Shown one piece after another: positions 1-10,537 of a stretch of 64,000 nucleotides of DNA. Origin of the DNA: Devosia sp. SL43 (GTDB taxonomy: Bacteria > Pseudomonadota > Alphaproteobacteria > Rhizobiales > Devosiaceae); NCBI RefSeq assembly GCF_021729885.1, contig NZ_CP063401.1, positions 1,550,001 through 1,614,000 of the forward strand. Direction: 5' to 3'. Position 1 is the first letter of the stretch. The number at the start of each line of letters is the position of its first letter. A model generated the notes under the pieces. It was not told where the DNA came from and searched no databases. It saw only the letters and a program-made list of their open reading frames with translations. Made by a program: the position numbers and the translations under genes.

Positions 1-1404
1 GCCCTCTCAGCCGGCATCGTCCATTTCGGCGTCGGCAATTTTCATCGCGCCCACCAGGCCGTCTATCTCGACGACCTTTTCGCCACCGGCACCGACCACG
101 ATTGGGCGCTGGTCGGTGCCGGCGTGCGCGACGCCGACGAAGCCATGCGCCAGAAGCTGATGGCACAGGATTGGCTGACCTCGGTCGTCGAACAGGAAGC
201 CGATACCAGCTCGGCCCGCATCACCGGTGCCATGATCGACTATGTCAGGCCCGGCGACGCCGCCGCGATCATTGCGCGTCTCACCGACCCCGCCATCCGC
301 ATCGTCTCGCTGACCATCACCGAAGGCGGCTATTATATCGACCCGGCCAGCCAGAAGTTCGATCCTGGCCACCCCGACATAGCCTACGATGCCGCGCACA
401 TGGACGCGCCGAAAACCACCTTCGGACTGATTCTCGCCGGCCTCATCGCCCGCCGCGCCGCCGGCATCCAGCCATTCACCGTCATGAGTTGCGACAACAT
501 TCCCGGCAATGGCCACGTCACCGAGAACGCCATTGTCGGCCTAGCCCAACTCGTCGATCCAGCGTTGGCGACCTGGGTCAAATCCACCGTCGCCTTCCCC
601 AACGGCATGGTCGACCGGATCACGCCCGCCACCTCGCCACGCGAGATCGGGCTGCTCGTCGACAGCTTCGGCATCGACGACAACTGGCCGGTCTTCTGCG
701 AGAGCTTCAAGCAATGGGTGCTTGAGGATAACTTCCCCGCAGGCCGCCCGGCACTGGAGAAGGTCGGCGTGCAGTTCGTCGAGGACGTTGCCCCTTACGA
801 GCACATGAAGATCCGTATTCTCAATGGCGGCCACGCCACCATTGCCTACCCGGCCGGCCTGATGGACATCCACTTCGTCCACGAAGCGATGGAGCATCCG
901 CTGGTCTCCGCCTTCCTTGCCAAGGTCGAGCGTGACGAGATCGTCAGCGTCGTCCCCCCGGTCCCCGATACCAACCTCCACGACTACATCGCTCTCTGCG
1001 AACGACGTTTCGCCAATCCCAAGATCGGGGATACAATTCGGCGTCTGGCCCTGGACGGCTCCAACCGCCAACCCAAATTCATCATCCCCTCGGCGCTCGA
1101 TCGCGTCACCGCGGGCCAGGCCGTCACCGGCCTCGCCCTCGTCTCGGCCCTCTGGTGCCGCTACTGCTACGGGACCACCGAATCTGGCGCTGTGATAGAG
1201 CCCAACGACCCGAACTGGGACCGCCTGACGGCCCAGGCAAAGCTGGCCAAAGCCGATCCCAAGGCCTGGCTTGCCATGGGCGATATCTATGGCGAACTCG
1301 CCGGCAACCCGACCTTCATCGCCGCGTTCAGCCATGCACTGACCACACTGTGGACGTCAGGCACCAAGGCCACACTGGAACGCTATCTGGCGGGTAGCCT
1401 CTAG
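1..1404 (+). CDS. mannitol 2-dehydrogenase family protein, 5' end outside the window
   Basis: This is a long-chain polyol dehydrogenase that oxidises mannitol or a related polyol to the ketose with NAD. The frame is open from base 1, and its first residues (GIVHFGVGNFHRAHQ) are the Rossmann-type N-terminal motif of the family, so only a short N-terminal piece is missing. The middle holds the NIPGNG segment, and the C-terminal half has the helical mannitol-dehydrogenase domain with LSALWCRYCYGTTE. About 467 residues are visible, close to the usual ~490. The HAD phosphatase starts 9 bases after its stop and a sugar kinase follows, so it is probably part of a polyol operon whose transporter would lie to the left. 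Mannitol, sorbitol or arabinitol as substrate cannot be told from sequence alone. Confidence 0.9.
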   Translation, partial: ALSAGIVHFGVGNFHRAHQAVYLDDLFATGTDHDWALVGAGVRDADEAMRQKLMAQDWLTSVVEQEADTSSARITGAMIDYVRPGDAAAIIARLTDPAIRIVSLTITEGGYYIDPASQKFDPGHPDIAYDAAHMDAPKTTFGLILAGLIARRAAGIQPFTVMSCDNIPGNGHVTENAIVGLAQLVDPALATWVKSTVAFPNGMVDRITPATSPREIGLLVDSFGIDDNWPVFCESFKQWVLEDNFPAGRPALEKVGVQFVEDVAPYEHMKIRILNGGHATIAYPAGLMDIHFVHEAMEHPLVSAFLAKVERDEIVSVVPPVPDTNLHDYIALCERRFANPKIGDTIRRLALDGSNRQPKFIIPSALDRVTAGQAVTGLALVSALWCRYCYGTTESGAVIEPNDPNWDRLTAQAKLAKADPKAWLAMGDIYGELAGNPTFIAAFSHALTTLWTSGTKATLERYLAGSL

Positions 1405-1413
1405 GCCGGCGCC

Positions 1414-2100
1414 ATGAGCGCCATCGACCTCATCATCTTCGATTGCGACGGCGTCCTGGTCGACAGCGAGCCCCTCGCCATGCGAGTACTGGTGGCCGCC
1501 ATTGCCGCGCAAGGCATTGAAGTCACGACGGAAACCGCCTACCGAGACTATCTCGGCCGCTCGCTCGCCTCCATCTCTGCCAGCCTCGTCGACAGCCATG
1601 GTGCGCCACTGGGCGCCGCCGCCCTCCAATCGATGCGCGACGATCTCTACGCACTCTATCGCCAGGAGTTGCGGGCCAATCCCGGGCTTCCCGCCATCCT
1701 CAGCCAGCTCGACACCCCGTTCTGCGTGGCCTCGTCCTCAAGCCCCGAACGCATCCTGCTCAGCCTTGAACTGACCGGCCTCCTGCCCTGGTTCAAGCAC
1801 ACCATCTACTCCGCCAGCATGGTCGAGCACGGCAAACCGGCGCCCGACCTGTTCCTCCACGCCGCCCAAGCTATGGGCGCTAATCCCCGTCGCTGCCTCG
1901 TCATCGAAGATAGTCCCGCCGGGATCACCGCTGCACAGCGCGCCGGCATGCGGGTCTTCGGCTATGTGGGGGGTAGTCATATCGCCCGGGGTGGTCTCCT
2001 CGCCGAGATCGAAACCCTTGGGCCGGACGACATTTTCGACGATATGCATGCCTTGCCCGATCGAGTAAGGTCGCTGCGAACCGATAAGAAGGCGCTCTAG
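1414..2100 (+). CDS. HAD-superfamily phosphatase / beta-phosphoglucomutase-like
   Basis: A 228-residue haloacid-dehalogenase hydrolase. Motif I is FDCDGVLVDSE near residues 9-19, with the two aspartates expected for the nucleophile and the acid. SSSSPERI is motif II, the lysine sits in EHGKPAPD, and VIEDSPAGI is motif IV. This pattern is typical of the subfamily containing beta-phosphoglucomutase and sugar-phosphate phosphatases. It lies between a polyol dehydrogenase and an FGGY kinase, so a sugar or polyol phosphate is the likely substrate (inference). The stop is followed after two bases by the TTG start of the kinase, which suggests translational coupling. Confidence 0.85.
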   Translation: MSAIDLIIFDCDGVLVDSEPLAMRVLVAAIAAQGIEVTTETAYRDYLGRSLASISASLVDSHGAPLGAAALQSMRDDLYALYRQELRANPGLPAILSQLDTPFCVASSSSPERILLSLELTGLLPWFKHTIYSASMVEHGKPAPDLFLHAAQAMGANPRRCLVIEDSPAGITAAQRAGMRVFGYVGGSHIARGGLLAEIETLGPDDIFDDMHALPDRVRSLRTDKKAL

Positions 2101-2102
2101 GG

Positions 2103-3689
2103 TTGACCAAAAGCCTCCTGGTGGCAGTGGATGTAGGCACGGGGAGTGCAAGGGCCGGCGTACTGACGCCGCAAGGCGCGCTGCTGGGCCGCGCCGAGCA
2201 TCCCATCGCGATGAACCGCACCGATGCCAATCATGCCGAGCACGATAGCGAACAAATCTGGCAGGCCACCTGCATGGCCATTCGCGAGGCCATGACCCTT
2301 GCGAGCGCTGCCCCCGAAGACGTCGTCGGCCTCAGTTTCGACGCCACCTGCTCCCTCGTGATCCGCGATGCCGATGGTCAGCCGGTCACCGTCTCGACCA
2401 ACGGCGAAGACCGCTGGGACACCGTAGTCTGGCTCGATCATCGCGCCCTGAAGGAGGCTGACGAGTGCAACAGCACCGGCCACCCGGTGCTGAACTATGC
2501 TGGCGGCGTCATGTCGCCGGAAATGGAAGTGCCCAAGCTGATGTGGCTCAAGCGGCACATGCCGCAGAGCTGGGCTCGATCCGGCATGATGTTTGACCTG
2601 GCGGACTTCCTGTCGTGGAAAGCCACCGGCTCCTTCGCCCGCTCGCAATCCACCCTGACCTGCAAATGGACCTACCTTGCCCATACCAACCCCGGCTGGC
2701 AGCGCGACTTCCTCGCCATGGTCGGCCTCGACGACATGATCGCAAAGGCCGCGCTGCCGGAGCAGGCCAGTCCCGTTGGTGCTGACATCGGCGTGCTGAC
2801 ATCAGAAGCCGCCACCCAGCTGGGTCTGACCACCGCCTGCCATGTCGGCGTCGGCCTGATTGACGCCCATGCCGGCGCCTTGGGTGTCCTTGGCGCCTTC
2901 ACCCATGACGTCGAGACCATCGACCGGCACCTCGCCCTCATCGCTGGCACCTCCAGCTGCGTCATGGCGCTGTCGGCTGAAGCCCGCCCGACCTCAGGCG
3001 TCTGGGGCCCCTATTTCGGCGCTGTCCTGCCCGGCGTCTGGCTCAACGAGGGCGGCCAATCCGCCACCGGAGCTCTGCTCGACCACATCATTCGCTGGCA
3101 CGGCGCCGGTGGCGAACCGACCGCCGACCGTCACCGCGCCATCGCCGCGCGGATCATGGAGCTCCGCCAACGCGAGGGTCTCGCCCTCGCCGATCGCCTC
3201 CACGTTCTCCCTGATTTCCACGGCAACCGATCCCCGCTGGGCGATCCCTTCGCCCTCGGCGTCATCTCCGGCCTCACGCTGGACAGCGATTTCGATTCGC
3301 TCTGCCGCCTTTACTGGCGCACTAGCGTGTCCATCGCCTTGGGCGTTCGCCACATTCTCGAAACCCTCAACACGCGCGGCTACGCCATCGACACGCTGCA
3401 TGTCACAGGTGGCCACACCAAGAATGCTGTGCTGATGGAACTCTATGCCGACGCCACCGGCTGCACGGTCGTCGAATCCTCGGCCAAGGATGCCACGCTC
3501 CTTGGCATGGCCATGGTCGCCGCCACTGCCGCCGGGCTGTATCCCACGCTCGATGCGGCCTGCGTCGCCATGCAGCAAGGCGGCCGCTCCCGGGCACCGG
3601 ACCCCGTCGCACGCACCCAGTTCGACAAGGACTACCGCATCTTTCTCGAAATGCTGCGCCAGAGGCAGATCATCGACGCGATGGTCTGA
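2103..3689 (+). CDS. FGGY-family carbohydrate kinase (ribulokinase-like)
   Basis: A 528-residue sugar kinase that should phosphorylate a ketopentose or polyol with ATP. The N-terminal phosphate-binding loop is AVDVGTGSARAG. FDATCSLV and the later DAHAGALG match the pentulose-kinase branch of FGGY enzymes (FGGY_YpCarbK type). The C-terminal half has the second ATPase fold with HVTGGHTKNAVLMEL. The chosen start is TTG, two bases after the HAD stop; there is no in-frame ATG before the glycine loop. With the two upstream genes it makes a dehydrogenase-phosphatase-kinase catabolic set, consistent with oxidation of a pentitol to a ketose followed by phosphorylation. D-ribulose or D-xylulose are both possible. 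Confidence 0.85.
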   Translation: MTKSLLVAVDVGTGSARAGVLTPQGALLGRAEHPIAMNRTDANHAEHDSEQIWQATCMAIREAMTLASAAPEDVVGLSFDATCSLVIRDADGQPVTVSTNGEDRWDTVVWLDHRALKEADECNSTGHPVLNYAGGVMSPEMEVPKLMWLKRHMPQSWARSGMMFDLADFLSWKATGSFARSQSTLTCKWTYLAHTNPGWQRDFLAMVGLDDMIAKAALPEQASPVGADIGVLTSEAATQLGLTTACHVGVGLIDAHAGALGVLGAFTHDVETIDRHLALIAGTSSCVMALSAEARPTSGVWGPYFGAVLPGVWLNEGGQSATGALLDHIIRWHGAGGEPTADRHRAIAARIMELRQREGLALADRLHVLPDFHGNRSPLGDPFALGVISGLTLDSDFDSLCRLYWRTSVSIALGVRHILETLNTRGYAIDTLHVTGGHTKNAVLMELYADATGCTVVESSAKDATLLGMAMVAATAAGLYPTLDAACVAMQQGGRSRAPDPVARTQFDKDYRIFLEMLRQRQIIDAMV

Positions 3690-3784
3690 TCTGCGAGATG
3701 CGCCCTAGCGGTAGTGCCCGACACTCGCTAAGCTCTTTACCGGGAAGTCAAAATTTCGTGGCCTGAAGCGAGCGACCTGAACGC

Positions 3785-6700
3785 ATGTCGATCAAAGCCG
3801 CCGTCTACCATCTGACGCACTACAAGTACGACCGTCCGGTCGTCCTCCAGCCCCAGATCATCAGGCTGCAACCGGCGCCGCATTCCAAGACCAAGGTGCT
3901 GAGCTATTCGCTCAAGGTTTCGCCTTCGCTGCACTTCGTCAACGTGCAGCAGGATCCCTACGGCAATTTCCTGACGCGCTTCGTGTTTCCCGAGCCGGTG
4001 ACCGAGCTCAAGATCGAAGTCGACCTCGTCGCCGACATGACGGTCTATAACCCATTCGATTTCTTCGTCGAAGAGAGCGCCGAGACGTTCCCCTTCGAAT
4101 ATCCGGAGGACATCCGGGCCGATCTTTCCATCTACATGCAGCCTGAACCTGTAGGCCCACTGCTGCAGAAATTCATCGACGGCATCGACAAGAGGGCTGC
4201 CAACACAGTCAACTTCGTCACCGCCATCAATGCCTCCATCCAGCAGCACATCGCCTATATCGTGCGCATGGAGACGGGCGTCTGGACACCCGAGGAAACG
4301 CTCGGCAATGCCAAGGGCTCGTGCCGCGATTCCAGCTGGCTACTGGTCCAGACCCTGCGCAATCTCGGCTTTGCCGCCCGCTTCGTCTCCGGCTATCTGA
4401 TCCAGCTCAAGCCCGACCTCGTCTCGCTCGACGGTCCCGCCGGCACCGACCACGATTTCACCGATCTGCATGCCTGGTGCGAGGTCTATCTCCCCGGTGC
4501 CGGCTGGGTCGGCCTCGACCCCACCTCTGGGCTCCTGACCGGCGAAAGCCATGTGCCGCTGGCCGCCACGCCGCATTTCCGCAACGCAGCACCGATCTCC
4601 GGCTTCGCCTCCTATGCTGAAGTCGAGTTCGACTTCGACATGAAGGTGACGCGCGTCGCCGAACACCCGCGCATCACCAAGCCATTTTCAGACGCCAGCT
4701 GGGACGAACTCGATGCTCTGGGGCACCAAGTCGACCGGGTGCTGGAAGACAACGACGTCCGCCTCACCATGGGTGGCGAACCCACCTTCGTGTCCATCGA
4801 TGATTTCGAGGCCGACGAATGGAACACCGGCGCCGTCGGCCCTACCAAGCGCAACCTCGCCGATGACCTGATCCGCCGCATCCGCGAACGTTTCGCTCCC
4901 AATGGCATGCTGCATTACGGCCAGGGCAAGTGGTATCCCGGCGAGACGCTGCCACGCTGGACCTTCTCGCTCTACTGGCGCCTCGACGGCAAGCCGGTCT
5001 GGACCGATGAAAAGCTGATCGCCCGCGAAGGGGTCAAGACCACGGCAACCCATGCCGACGCCCGCAAGTTTCTTGATAGCTTTGCGCACAATCTTGGCCT
5101 CACCGGCGAGACCATCGACGAAGCCTACGAAGATCCGGGCGAGTGGCTGCTCAAAGAGGCCAACCTCCCCTCAAACGTCGACCCGGCCAATTCCGAGCTG
5201 GCCGACCCCGAAGCCCGCTCACGCATTGCCAAGGTGTTCGAGCGCGGCCTGACCAATCCGACCGGCTATGTTCTCCCGGTGCAGCGCTGGAACGCCGCCG
5301 CGTCGAGCCCCTGGCTCACCGAAAAATGGAAGACCCGCCGCGGCAAGCTTTTCCTCGCTCCCGGCGACAGCCCGGCCGGCTATCGCCTGCCGCTGAGCTC
5401 GCTCAAGCATATCAAACCCACCGAATATCCGCATGTTGTCGCCATGGATCCCGGCGCGCCACGTGGGCCGCTGCCCGATCCGGTCGAGCTCCTGGCCCGC
5501 CAGAAGACCGGCCTCGAGGCCGATCCACGCGCTCAGACCGCATCGTCGTTCACGGCATCGAGCGAACAGCAGGACCGCACCGAGCAGGAAATCAGCGAGA
5601 TCGAGGGCGAAGTCCGCACCGCCGTCACTGCGGAAATCCGCGACCATCGCCTCTGTGTCTTCCTGCCGCCGGTCGAAAAGCTCGAAGACTATCTCGAACT
5701 CGTCGCTGCCGTCGAAGCCGCGGCCAGGGCTGTCGGCCAGCCCGTCCACCTCGAAGGCTATTCGCCGCCATCCGATCCCCGCCTCAACGTCATCCGCGTC
5801 GCCCCCGATCCTGGTGTGATCGAGGTCAACATTCACCCCGCCTCCAGCTGGGACGATTGTGTCGCCACCACAACGGCGATCTACGAGGAAGCCCGCCTGT
5901 CGCGCCTGGGTGCGGACAAGTTCATGATCGATGGCCGCCACACCGGCACCGGCGGCGGTAATCACGTGGTGGTTGGCGGCGCCACACCGGGCGACAGCCC
6001 GTTCCTGCGCCGGCCCGACCTGCTCAAGTCGCTGGTCCTCCACTGGCAGCGCCACCCGGCCATGTCCTACCTGTTCTCCGGCCTGTTCATCGGCCCGACC
6101 AGCCAGGCGCCGCGCTTCGACGAGGCCCGTCACGACAGCCTCTACGAACTCGAAATCGCCATGGCGCAGGTGCCGCACCCGCAGTCCGGCAATCCGCCGC
6201 CGCTGCCGTGGCTTGTCGACCGCCTGTTCCGCAACCTGCTCGTCGACGTCACCGGCAATACCCACCGCTCGGAAATCTGCATCGACAAGCTCTACTCCCC
6301 CGACGGCCCCACCGGCCGCCTCGGCCTTGTCGAATTCCGGGGCTTCGAAATGCCGCCCAATGCGCGCATGTCGCTGGCCCAGCAGGTACTGATCCGCGCT
6401 CTCATAGCCCGCTACTGGACCGATCCGGCCGACGGCTCGTTTGCCCGCTGGGGCACGACGCTGCACGATCGCTTCATGCTGCCACACTATGTCTGGCAGG
6501 ACTTCCTCGACATCCTGGCCGATCTTGATCGCCACGGATTCAAGCTCGATCCCGCCTGGTTCACCGCCCAGCTCGAATTCCGCTTCCCGTTCTGCGGCGA
6601 GGTCGAATACGAGGGCGTCCATCTCGAACTGCGCCAGGCGCTCGAACCCTGGCACGTCATGGGCGAACAGGGCGCCATCGGCGGCACCGTGCGTTTTGTC

Positions 6701-7135
6701 GATAGCTCGGTCGAGCGCCTGCAGGTCAAGCTCGAAGGCATCAACCCCGAACGCTACGCCGTCACCTGCAACCAGCGCCCTGTCCCGCTTCGCACAACCG
6801 ATCAGGCCGGGACGGCCGTCGCCGGCGTCCGCTACAAAGCCTGGCAGCCCGCCTCGGGCCTGCATCCTGTGCTGCCGATCAACACACCGCTGGTCTTCGA
6901 CATCTACGATACCTGGACCCAGCGCCCGGTCGGCGGCTGCGTCTATCACGTCGCCCATCCCGGCGGCCGCAGCTACGATACCTTCCCCATCAACGGCAAC
7001 GAGGCCGAGGCGCGTCGCCTCGCGCGTTTTGTTCCCCAGAACTACACGGCCGGCGGTTACGCCCTTCGTCCGGAAAAGCCTGCGGACGAATTCCCGCTGA
7101 CGCTTGACCTGCGCCGACCGCCGCGCTTCTGGTAG
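3785..7135 (+). CDS. transglutaminase-like / DUF2126 fusion protein (predicted amidoligase)
   Basis: A 1116-residue protein of the COG4196 type. Residues 1-100 are the bacterial transglutaminase N-terminal domain. Residues 150-250 are a transglutaminase/protease core with the triad Cys180 (GSCRD), His229 (DLHAW) and Asp245 (GLDPT). From about residue 310 the DUF2126 region begins (MGGEPTF) and carries HTGTGGGNH and [13 protein letters not shown]. These are conserved in the family and were proposed in published comparative work on amidoligases to form peptide or amide bonds. No signal peptide is seen, so it is probably cytoplasmic. The next gene starts 2 bases after the stop. The 95 bases before the start separate it from the sugar kinase; no strong ribosome site is visible. 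Confidence 0.88.
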   Translation: MSIKAAVYHLTHYKYDRPVVLQPQIIRLQPAPHSKTKVLSYSLKVSPSLHFVNVQQDPYGNFLTRFVFPEPVTELKIEVDLVADMTVYNPFDFFVEESAETFPFEYPEDIRADLSIYMQPEPVGPLLQKFIDGIDKRAANTVNFVTAINASIQQHIAYIVRMETGVWTPEETLGNAKGSCRDSSWLLVQTLRNLGFAARFVSGYLIQLKPDLVSLDGPAGTDHDFTDLHAWCEVYLPGAGWVGLDPTSGLLTGESHVPLAATPHFRNAAPISGFASYAEVEFDFDMKVTRVAEHPRITKPFSDASWDELDALGHQVDRVLEDNDVRLTMGGEPTFVSIDDFEADEWNTGAVGPTKRNLADDLIRRIRERFAPNGMLHYGQGKWYPGETLPRWTFSLYWRLDGKPVWTDEKLIAREGVKTTATHADARKFLDSFAHNLGLTGETIDEAYEDPGEWLLKEANLPSNVDPANSELADPEARSRIAKVFERGLTNPTGYVLPVQRWNAAASSPWLTEKWKTRRGKLFLAPGDSPAGYRLPLSSLKHIKPTEYPHVVAMDPGAPRGPLPDPVELLARQKTGLEADPRAQTASSFTASSEQQDRTEQEISEIEGEVRTAVTAEIRDHRLCVFLPPVEKLEDYLELVAAVEAAARAVGQPVHLEGYSPPSDPRLNVIRVAPDPGVIEVNIHPASSWDDCVATTTAIYEEARLSRLGADKFMIDGRHTGTGGGNHVVVGGATPGDSPFLRRPDLLKSLVLHWQRHPAMSYLFSGLFIGPTSQAPRFDEARHDSLYELEIAMAQVPHPQSGNPPPLPWLVDRLFRNLLVDVTGNTHRSEICIDKLYSPDGPTGRLGLVEFRGFEMPPNARMSLAQQVLIRALIARYWTDPADGSFARWGTTLHDRFMLPHYVWQDFLDILADLDRHGFKLDPAWFTAQLEFRFPFCGEVEYEGVHLELRQALEPWHVMGEQGAIGGTVRFVDSSVERLQVKLEGINPERYAVTCNQRPVPLRTTDQAGTAVAGVRYKAWQPASGLHPVLPINTPLVFDIYDTWTQRPVGGCVYHVAHPGGRSYDTFPINGNEAEARRLARFVPQNYTAGGYALRPEKPADEFPLTLDLRRPPRFW

Positions 7136-7137
7136 GC

Positions 7138-9549
7138 ATGGAAATGCGGAATCAGAAATCGAAGGGCAAGCCTCCAGCCGGACCCAGCATTATTGCTGAT
7201 TACCGGCTGCAGCCCGGCGTGCCCGACGAGATGATCGACCCAAGCGGCAATATCCGTCCGGGCTGGTCGCAACTGATGGCCGCATTCGACAAGCTCGGCC
7301 CCACCGAGCTTGCTGCCCGCTTTGAGCGCGCCGACCAGTATCTGCGCGACGCCGGCGTGTTCTACCGCAAGTATGACGGCGCCGAAGGCCGCGAACGAGA
7401 TTGGCCCCTGGCGCATGTGCCGCTGCTGATCGATGAGGCCGACTGGTCCCGGATCAGCGCTGGCCTTATCCAGCGTGCTGAACTGCTGGAAACCGTCATC
7501 GCCGATATCTATGGCGACAACACGTTGGTTCAGCAGGGTCTGCTGCCACCCGAACTGATCGCCCGCAATGGCGAGTTCCTGCGGCCACTTGTCGGCGTCA
7601 AACCGGCCAGCGGTCACTACCTGCATTTCTGCGCCTTCGAACTCGGCCGTGGCCCCGATGGCGCCTGGTGGGTTCTCGGCGACCGGACGCAAGCGCCATC
7701 GGGTGCCGGCTTCGCCCTCGAAAATCGCGTCGCCACCACGCGCGCGCTGTCCGACATCTATTCGGACATGAATGTGCATCGTCTGGCCGGCTTCTTCCGC
7801 GGCTTCCGTGATACGCTGTTTGACGAGGCCAAGCGCGATGGTGGCCGCGTCGCCATCCTGACGCCGGGCCAGCTCAACGAAACCTATTTCGAACACGCCT
7901 ATATTGCCCGCTATCTCGGCCTGATGCTGCTCGAAGGCGAAGATCTGGTCGTCGAGGACGGCAAGGTCATGGTGCGGACCGTTGCCGGCCCCAAGCCGAT
8001 CAGCGTGCTGTGGCGCCGCGTCGATGCCAGCTTCGTCGATCCGCTCGAGCTGCGCTACGACAGCCGCATCGGCACGCCCGGCATGGTCGAGGCCCTGCGC
8101 CATGGCTCGGTCTCGATGATCAATGCCCTGGGCACGGGCTTGCTCGAAACCCGTGCTTTGGCGGCCTTCATGCCCCGCCTCGCCAGGAAGCTGCTCGGCG
8201 AGAGCATGCTGCTGCCCGAAATCGCCACATGGTGGTGCGGTCAGCCCGGCGAGCAACGCCACGTCATCGACAATTTCGACAACCTGATGATCGGCCCGGC
8301 CTTCGCCACGACGCTGCCCTTCGATGACCAGCGCGGCACCATGCTCGGCTCGACCATTCCTGCCGACCAGAAGGCCGTTCTGCTCGACCGCATCCGGGCC
8401 AATGGCGCCGACTATGTCGGCCAGGAGCCGGTGCAGCTGTCCACCGCCCCCGTCTATGTCGACGGCAAACTGCAACCGCGTCCCATCGCCCTGCGCGTTT
8501 ACGCCGCCCGCACTGACAAAGGCTGGACGATTATGCCCGGCGGCTTTGCCCGCGTCGGTTCGACCCTCGACACCACCGCCATTGCCATGCAGCGCGGCGG
8601 CCAGGCGGCCGACGTGTGGGTGCTGTCCTCCAAGCCGGTCGAGCGCGTTACCCTGCTGCCCCAGGATGGCGAGAAGCTCGTTCGCAACTCGCCTGGCAGC
8701 CTGCCCAGTCGCGCCGCCGATAACCTGATCTGGCTGGGACGTTATGCCGAGCGCTGCGAGTCAGCCGTCCGTATCCTGCGCGCCTACAATGCCCGGCTGG
8801 CCGAGCTGTCCAAGCCCGACCTGCCGATCCTCAAGCATTGCGCCGACTTCCTCGAAACCATCGATGTCGATGCCTCCGAGGCCATGCCGATGGGCCTGCT
8901 GTCCTCCATCGACAGCGCCGTCCACAGTGCCGGCCAGATCCGCGACCGATTCTCGCCCGATGGCTGGCTCGCCCTCAATGATCTGCAGAAGACTGCGCAA
9001 CGCTTTGCAAAAAAGATCGAACCGGGCGACGATGCTACCCGCGCCATGACCGTGCTGCTGCGCAAGCTGGCGGGCTTTTCCGGCCTCGTACATGAGAACA
9101 TGTATCGCTTTGCCGGCTGGCGCTTCCTCGAACTCGGTCGCCGCCTCGAGCGCGCCATCCAGATCGCCCGCATCACCGGCTGGCTGACCGACAAGGACGC
9201 GCCCGACGGCTCGCTCGAAATGCTGCTCGAAATCGGCGACAGCGTCATGTCGCATCGTCGGCGCTACTCGGTCAGCGCCGGCACGCAGAGCGCCACGGAC
9301 CTGCTCGTGCTCGATCCGCTCAATCCGCGCTCGGTCCAGTTCCAGATCACCGAATTGCGCACCCAGATCGAAATGCTGCCTGGTGGTATCGACGACGGCA
9401 TACTGTCGCCGGCCGCCAAGGCAGCTCTGCAGATCGAGACCGACCTGCGCATCGCCGTGGCCGCCGATATGACGCCGGAAGCACTCGACAAGCTCGCGGC
9501 CGAAATCGGCATGCTGTCGAGCCTCGTCGCCTCGGCCTACTTCGTGTAG
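7138..9549 (+). CDS. circularly permuted ATP-grasp / alpha-E domain fusion protein
   Basis: An 803-residue fusion. Residues ~1-490 are the circularly permuted ATP-grasp domain (COG2308), including NGEFLRPLVGVKP, LTPGQLNETYFEHAYIARYLG and VLWRRVDASFVDP. Residues ~520-800 are the all-helical alpha-E domain (COG2307), beginning SRAADNLIWLGRYAER. In many bacteria these are two adjacent genes; here they are fused. ATP-grasp enzymes activate a carboxylate as acyl-phosphate and join it to an amine, so this is the likely ligase of the operon; the substrate is unknown. It follows the DUF2126 gene by 2 bases and precedes a second transglutaminase gene by 5 bases, so the three are almost certainly one transcript. 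Confidence 0.9.
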   Translation: MEMRNQKSKGKPPAGPSIIADYRLQPGVPDEMIDPSGNIRPGWSQLMAAFDKLGPTELAARFERADQYLRDAGVFYRKYDGAEGRERDWPLAHVPLLIDEADWSRISAGLIQRAELLETVIADIYGDNTLVQQGLLPPELIARNGEFLRPLVGVKPASGHYLHFCAFELGRGPDGAWWVLGDRTQAPSGAGFALENRVATTRALSDIYSDMNVHRLAGFFRGFRDTLFDEAKRDGGRVAILTPGQLNETYFEHAYIARYLGLMLLEGEDLVVEDGKVMVRTVAGPKPISVLWRRVDASFVDPLELRYDSRIGTPGMVEALRHGSVSMINALGTGLLETRALAAFMPRLARKLLGESMLLPEIATWWCGQPGEQRHVIDNFDNLMIGPAFATTLPFDDQRGTMLGSTIPADQKAVLLDRIRANGADYVGQEPVQLSTAPVYVDGKLQPRPIALRVYAARTDKGWTIMPGGFARVGSTLDTTAIAMQRGGQAADVWVLSSKPVERVTLLPQDGEKLVRNSPGSLPSRAADNLIWLGRYAERCESAVRILRAYNARLAELSKPDLPILKHCADFLETIDVDASEAMPMGLLSSIDSAVHSAGQIRDRFSPDGWLALNDLQKTAQRFAKKIEPGDDATRAMTVLLRKLAGFSGLVHENMYRFAGWRFLELGRRLERAIQIARITGWLTDKDAPDGSLEMLLEIGDSVMSHRRRYSVSAGTQSATDLLVLDPLNPRSVQFQITELRTQIEMLPGGIDDGILSPAAKAALQIETDLRIAVAADMTPEALDKLAAEIGMLSSLVASAYFV

Positions 9550-9554
9550 CCGCC

Positions 9555-10433
9555 ATGCTTTATGACATCCGCCTCGAACTGACCTACGACTACGACGCAA
9601 CCGTGCATGGCGGCCGGCACCTCATCCGTGTTGCGCCGATCACCGTGCCGGGTGTGCAGCGCGTCGTGGCATCCAGCCTGTCCTTCGAGCCGCGGCCGCA
9701 GCGTGAAAGCACCTTCACCGATTTCTTCGGCAATTCGGCCACCGCCGTGACCTATGTCGAACCGCACGATCGTCTCGATGTCCGCCTCACCGCCCGGGTG
9801 CAGGTCGAGGATATCCATCCGCCTGCTGACCTGTCGCCCTCGCTGCAGGGTCTCAATCGGGAAGTGTCCCGCTACTGGTCGGTCGAGCCCGACAGTCCCC
9901 ACCATTTCCTTGCCGCGTCGCCGCGCGTGCAGACCGTCCCCGCCATCACCGACTATGTCGAAGCGGTTATCGCTGACACGCAATCGGTCATGGCTGCCGC
10001 GACTGCGCTCTGCATGGCGATCCACCGCGATTTCGCCTACGACCCCAAGGCAACCGACGTCGAGACCAAGCCCGCCGAGGCCTTTGCCCTGCGCAAGGGC
10101 GTCTGCCAGGACTTCGCACATGTCATGATCGCGGGCCTGCGCGGTGTCGGTATCCCGGCCGGCTACGTCTCCGGCTTCCTGCGGACCAACCCGCCCAAGG
10201 GCAAGCCGCGCCTCGAAGGGGCCGACGCCATGCATGCATGGGTGCGTGCCTGGTGCGGCCAGCATATCGGCTGGGTCGAGTTCGACCCCACCAACGCCAT
10301 GATCGCCGGCCCCGACCACATCTCCATCGGCCACGGTCGCGACTACGCCGATATCTCGCCGATCGTCGGCGTGCTCAAAACGCACGGCTCGCACGAGACC
10401 AAACAGTCGGTCGACGTATTGCGCGTAGAATAA
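9555..10433 (+). CDS. transglutaminase-like cysteine protease/amidase
   Basis: A 292-residue protein with a bacterial transglutaminase-like N-terminal beta domain (residues 1-90) and a transglutaminase core (about 140-250). The triad is intact: Cys184 (KGVCQDFAH), His227 (AMHAWV) and Asp244 (EFDPTN). It has no signal peptide. It closes the operon with the DUF2126 and ATP-grasp/alpha-E genes. Conserved clusters of this composition were predicted to make and cut a peptide or a peptide modification, with the transglutaminase as hydrolase (published prediction for the family, not shown here). An EcfG-type promoter starts 28 bases after its stop. Confidence 0.88.
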   Translation: MLYDIRLELTYDYDATVHGGRHLIRVAPITVPGVQRVVASSLSFEPRPQRESTFTDFFGNSATAVTYVEPHDRLDVRLTARVQVEDIHPPADLSPSLQGLNREVSRYWSVEPDSPHHFLAASPRVQTVPAITDYVEAVIADTQSVMAAATALCMAIHRDFAYDPKATDVETKPAEAFALRKGVCQDFAHVMIAGLRGVGIPAGYVSGFLRTNPPKGKPRLEGADAMHAWVRAWCGQHIGWVEFDPTNAMIAGPDHISIGHGRDYADISPIVGVLKTHGSHETKQSVDVLRVE

Positions 10434-10460
10434 CGCGCCATTTGTTTCAACTGCGATCGC

Positions 10461-10486
10461 GGAACCAAATGTGATCCCTGCCCGTT
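10461..10486 (+). promoter_or_regulatory. EcfG-type (general stress sigma) promoter
   Basis: GGAAC at 10461-10465, 17 bases, then CGTT at 10483-10486. This is an exact match to the GGAAC-N16/17-CGTT consensus recognised by EcfG sigma factors in alphaproteobacteria. It is 51 bases upstream of the small gene at 10538. Confidence 0.8.
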
Positions 10487-10537
10487 GCTTGGACAGTCGC
10501 AACATCGCGCACTGAAACAGGTTCTGCGGAGGCCACC

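Noticed and set aside
5219-6958. 579-codon minus-strand open frame
   Set aside because: Antisense to the DUF2126 domain; no recognisable motif, and a product of GC-rich third positions.
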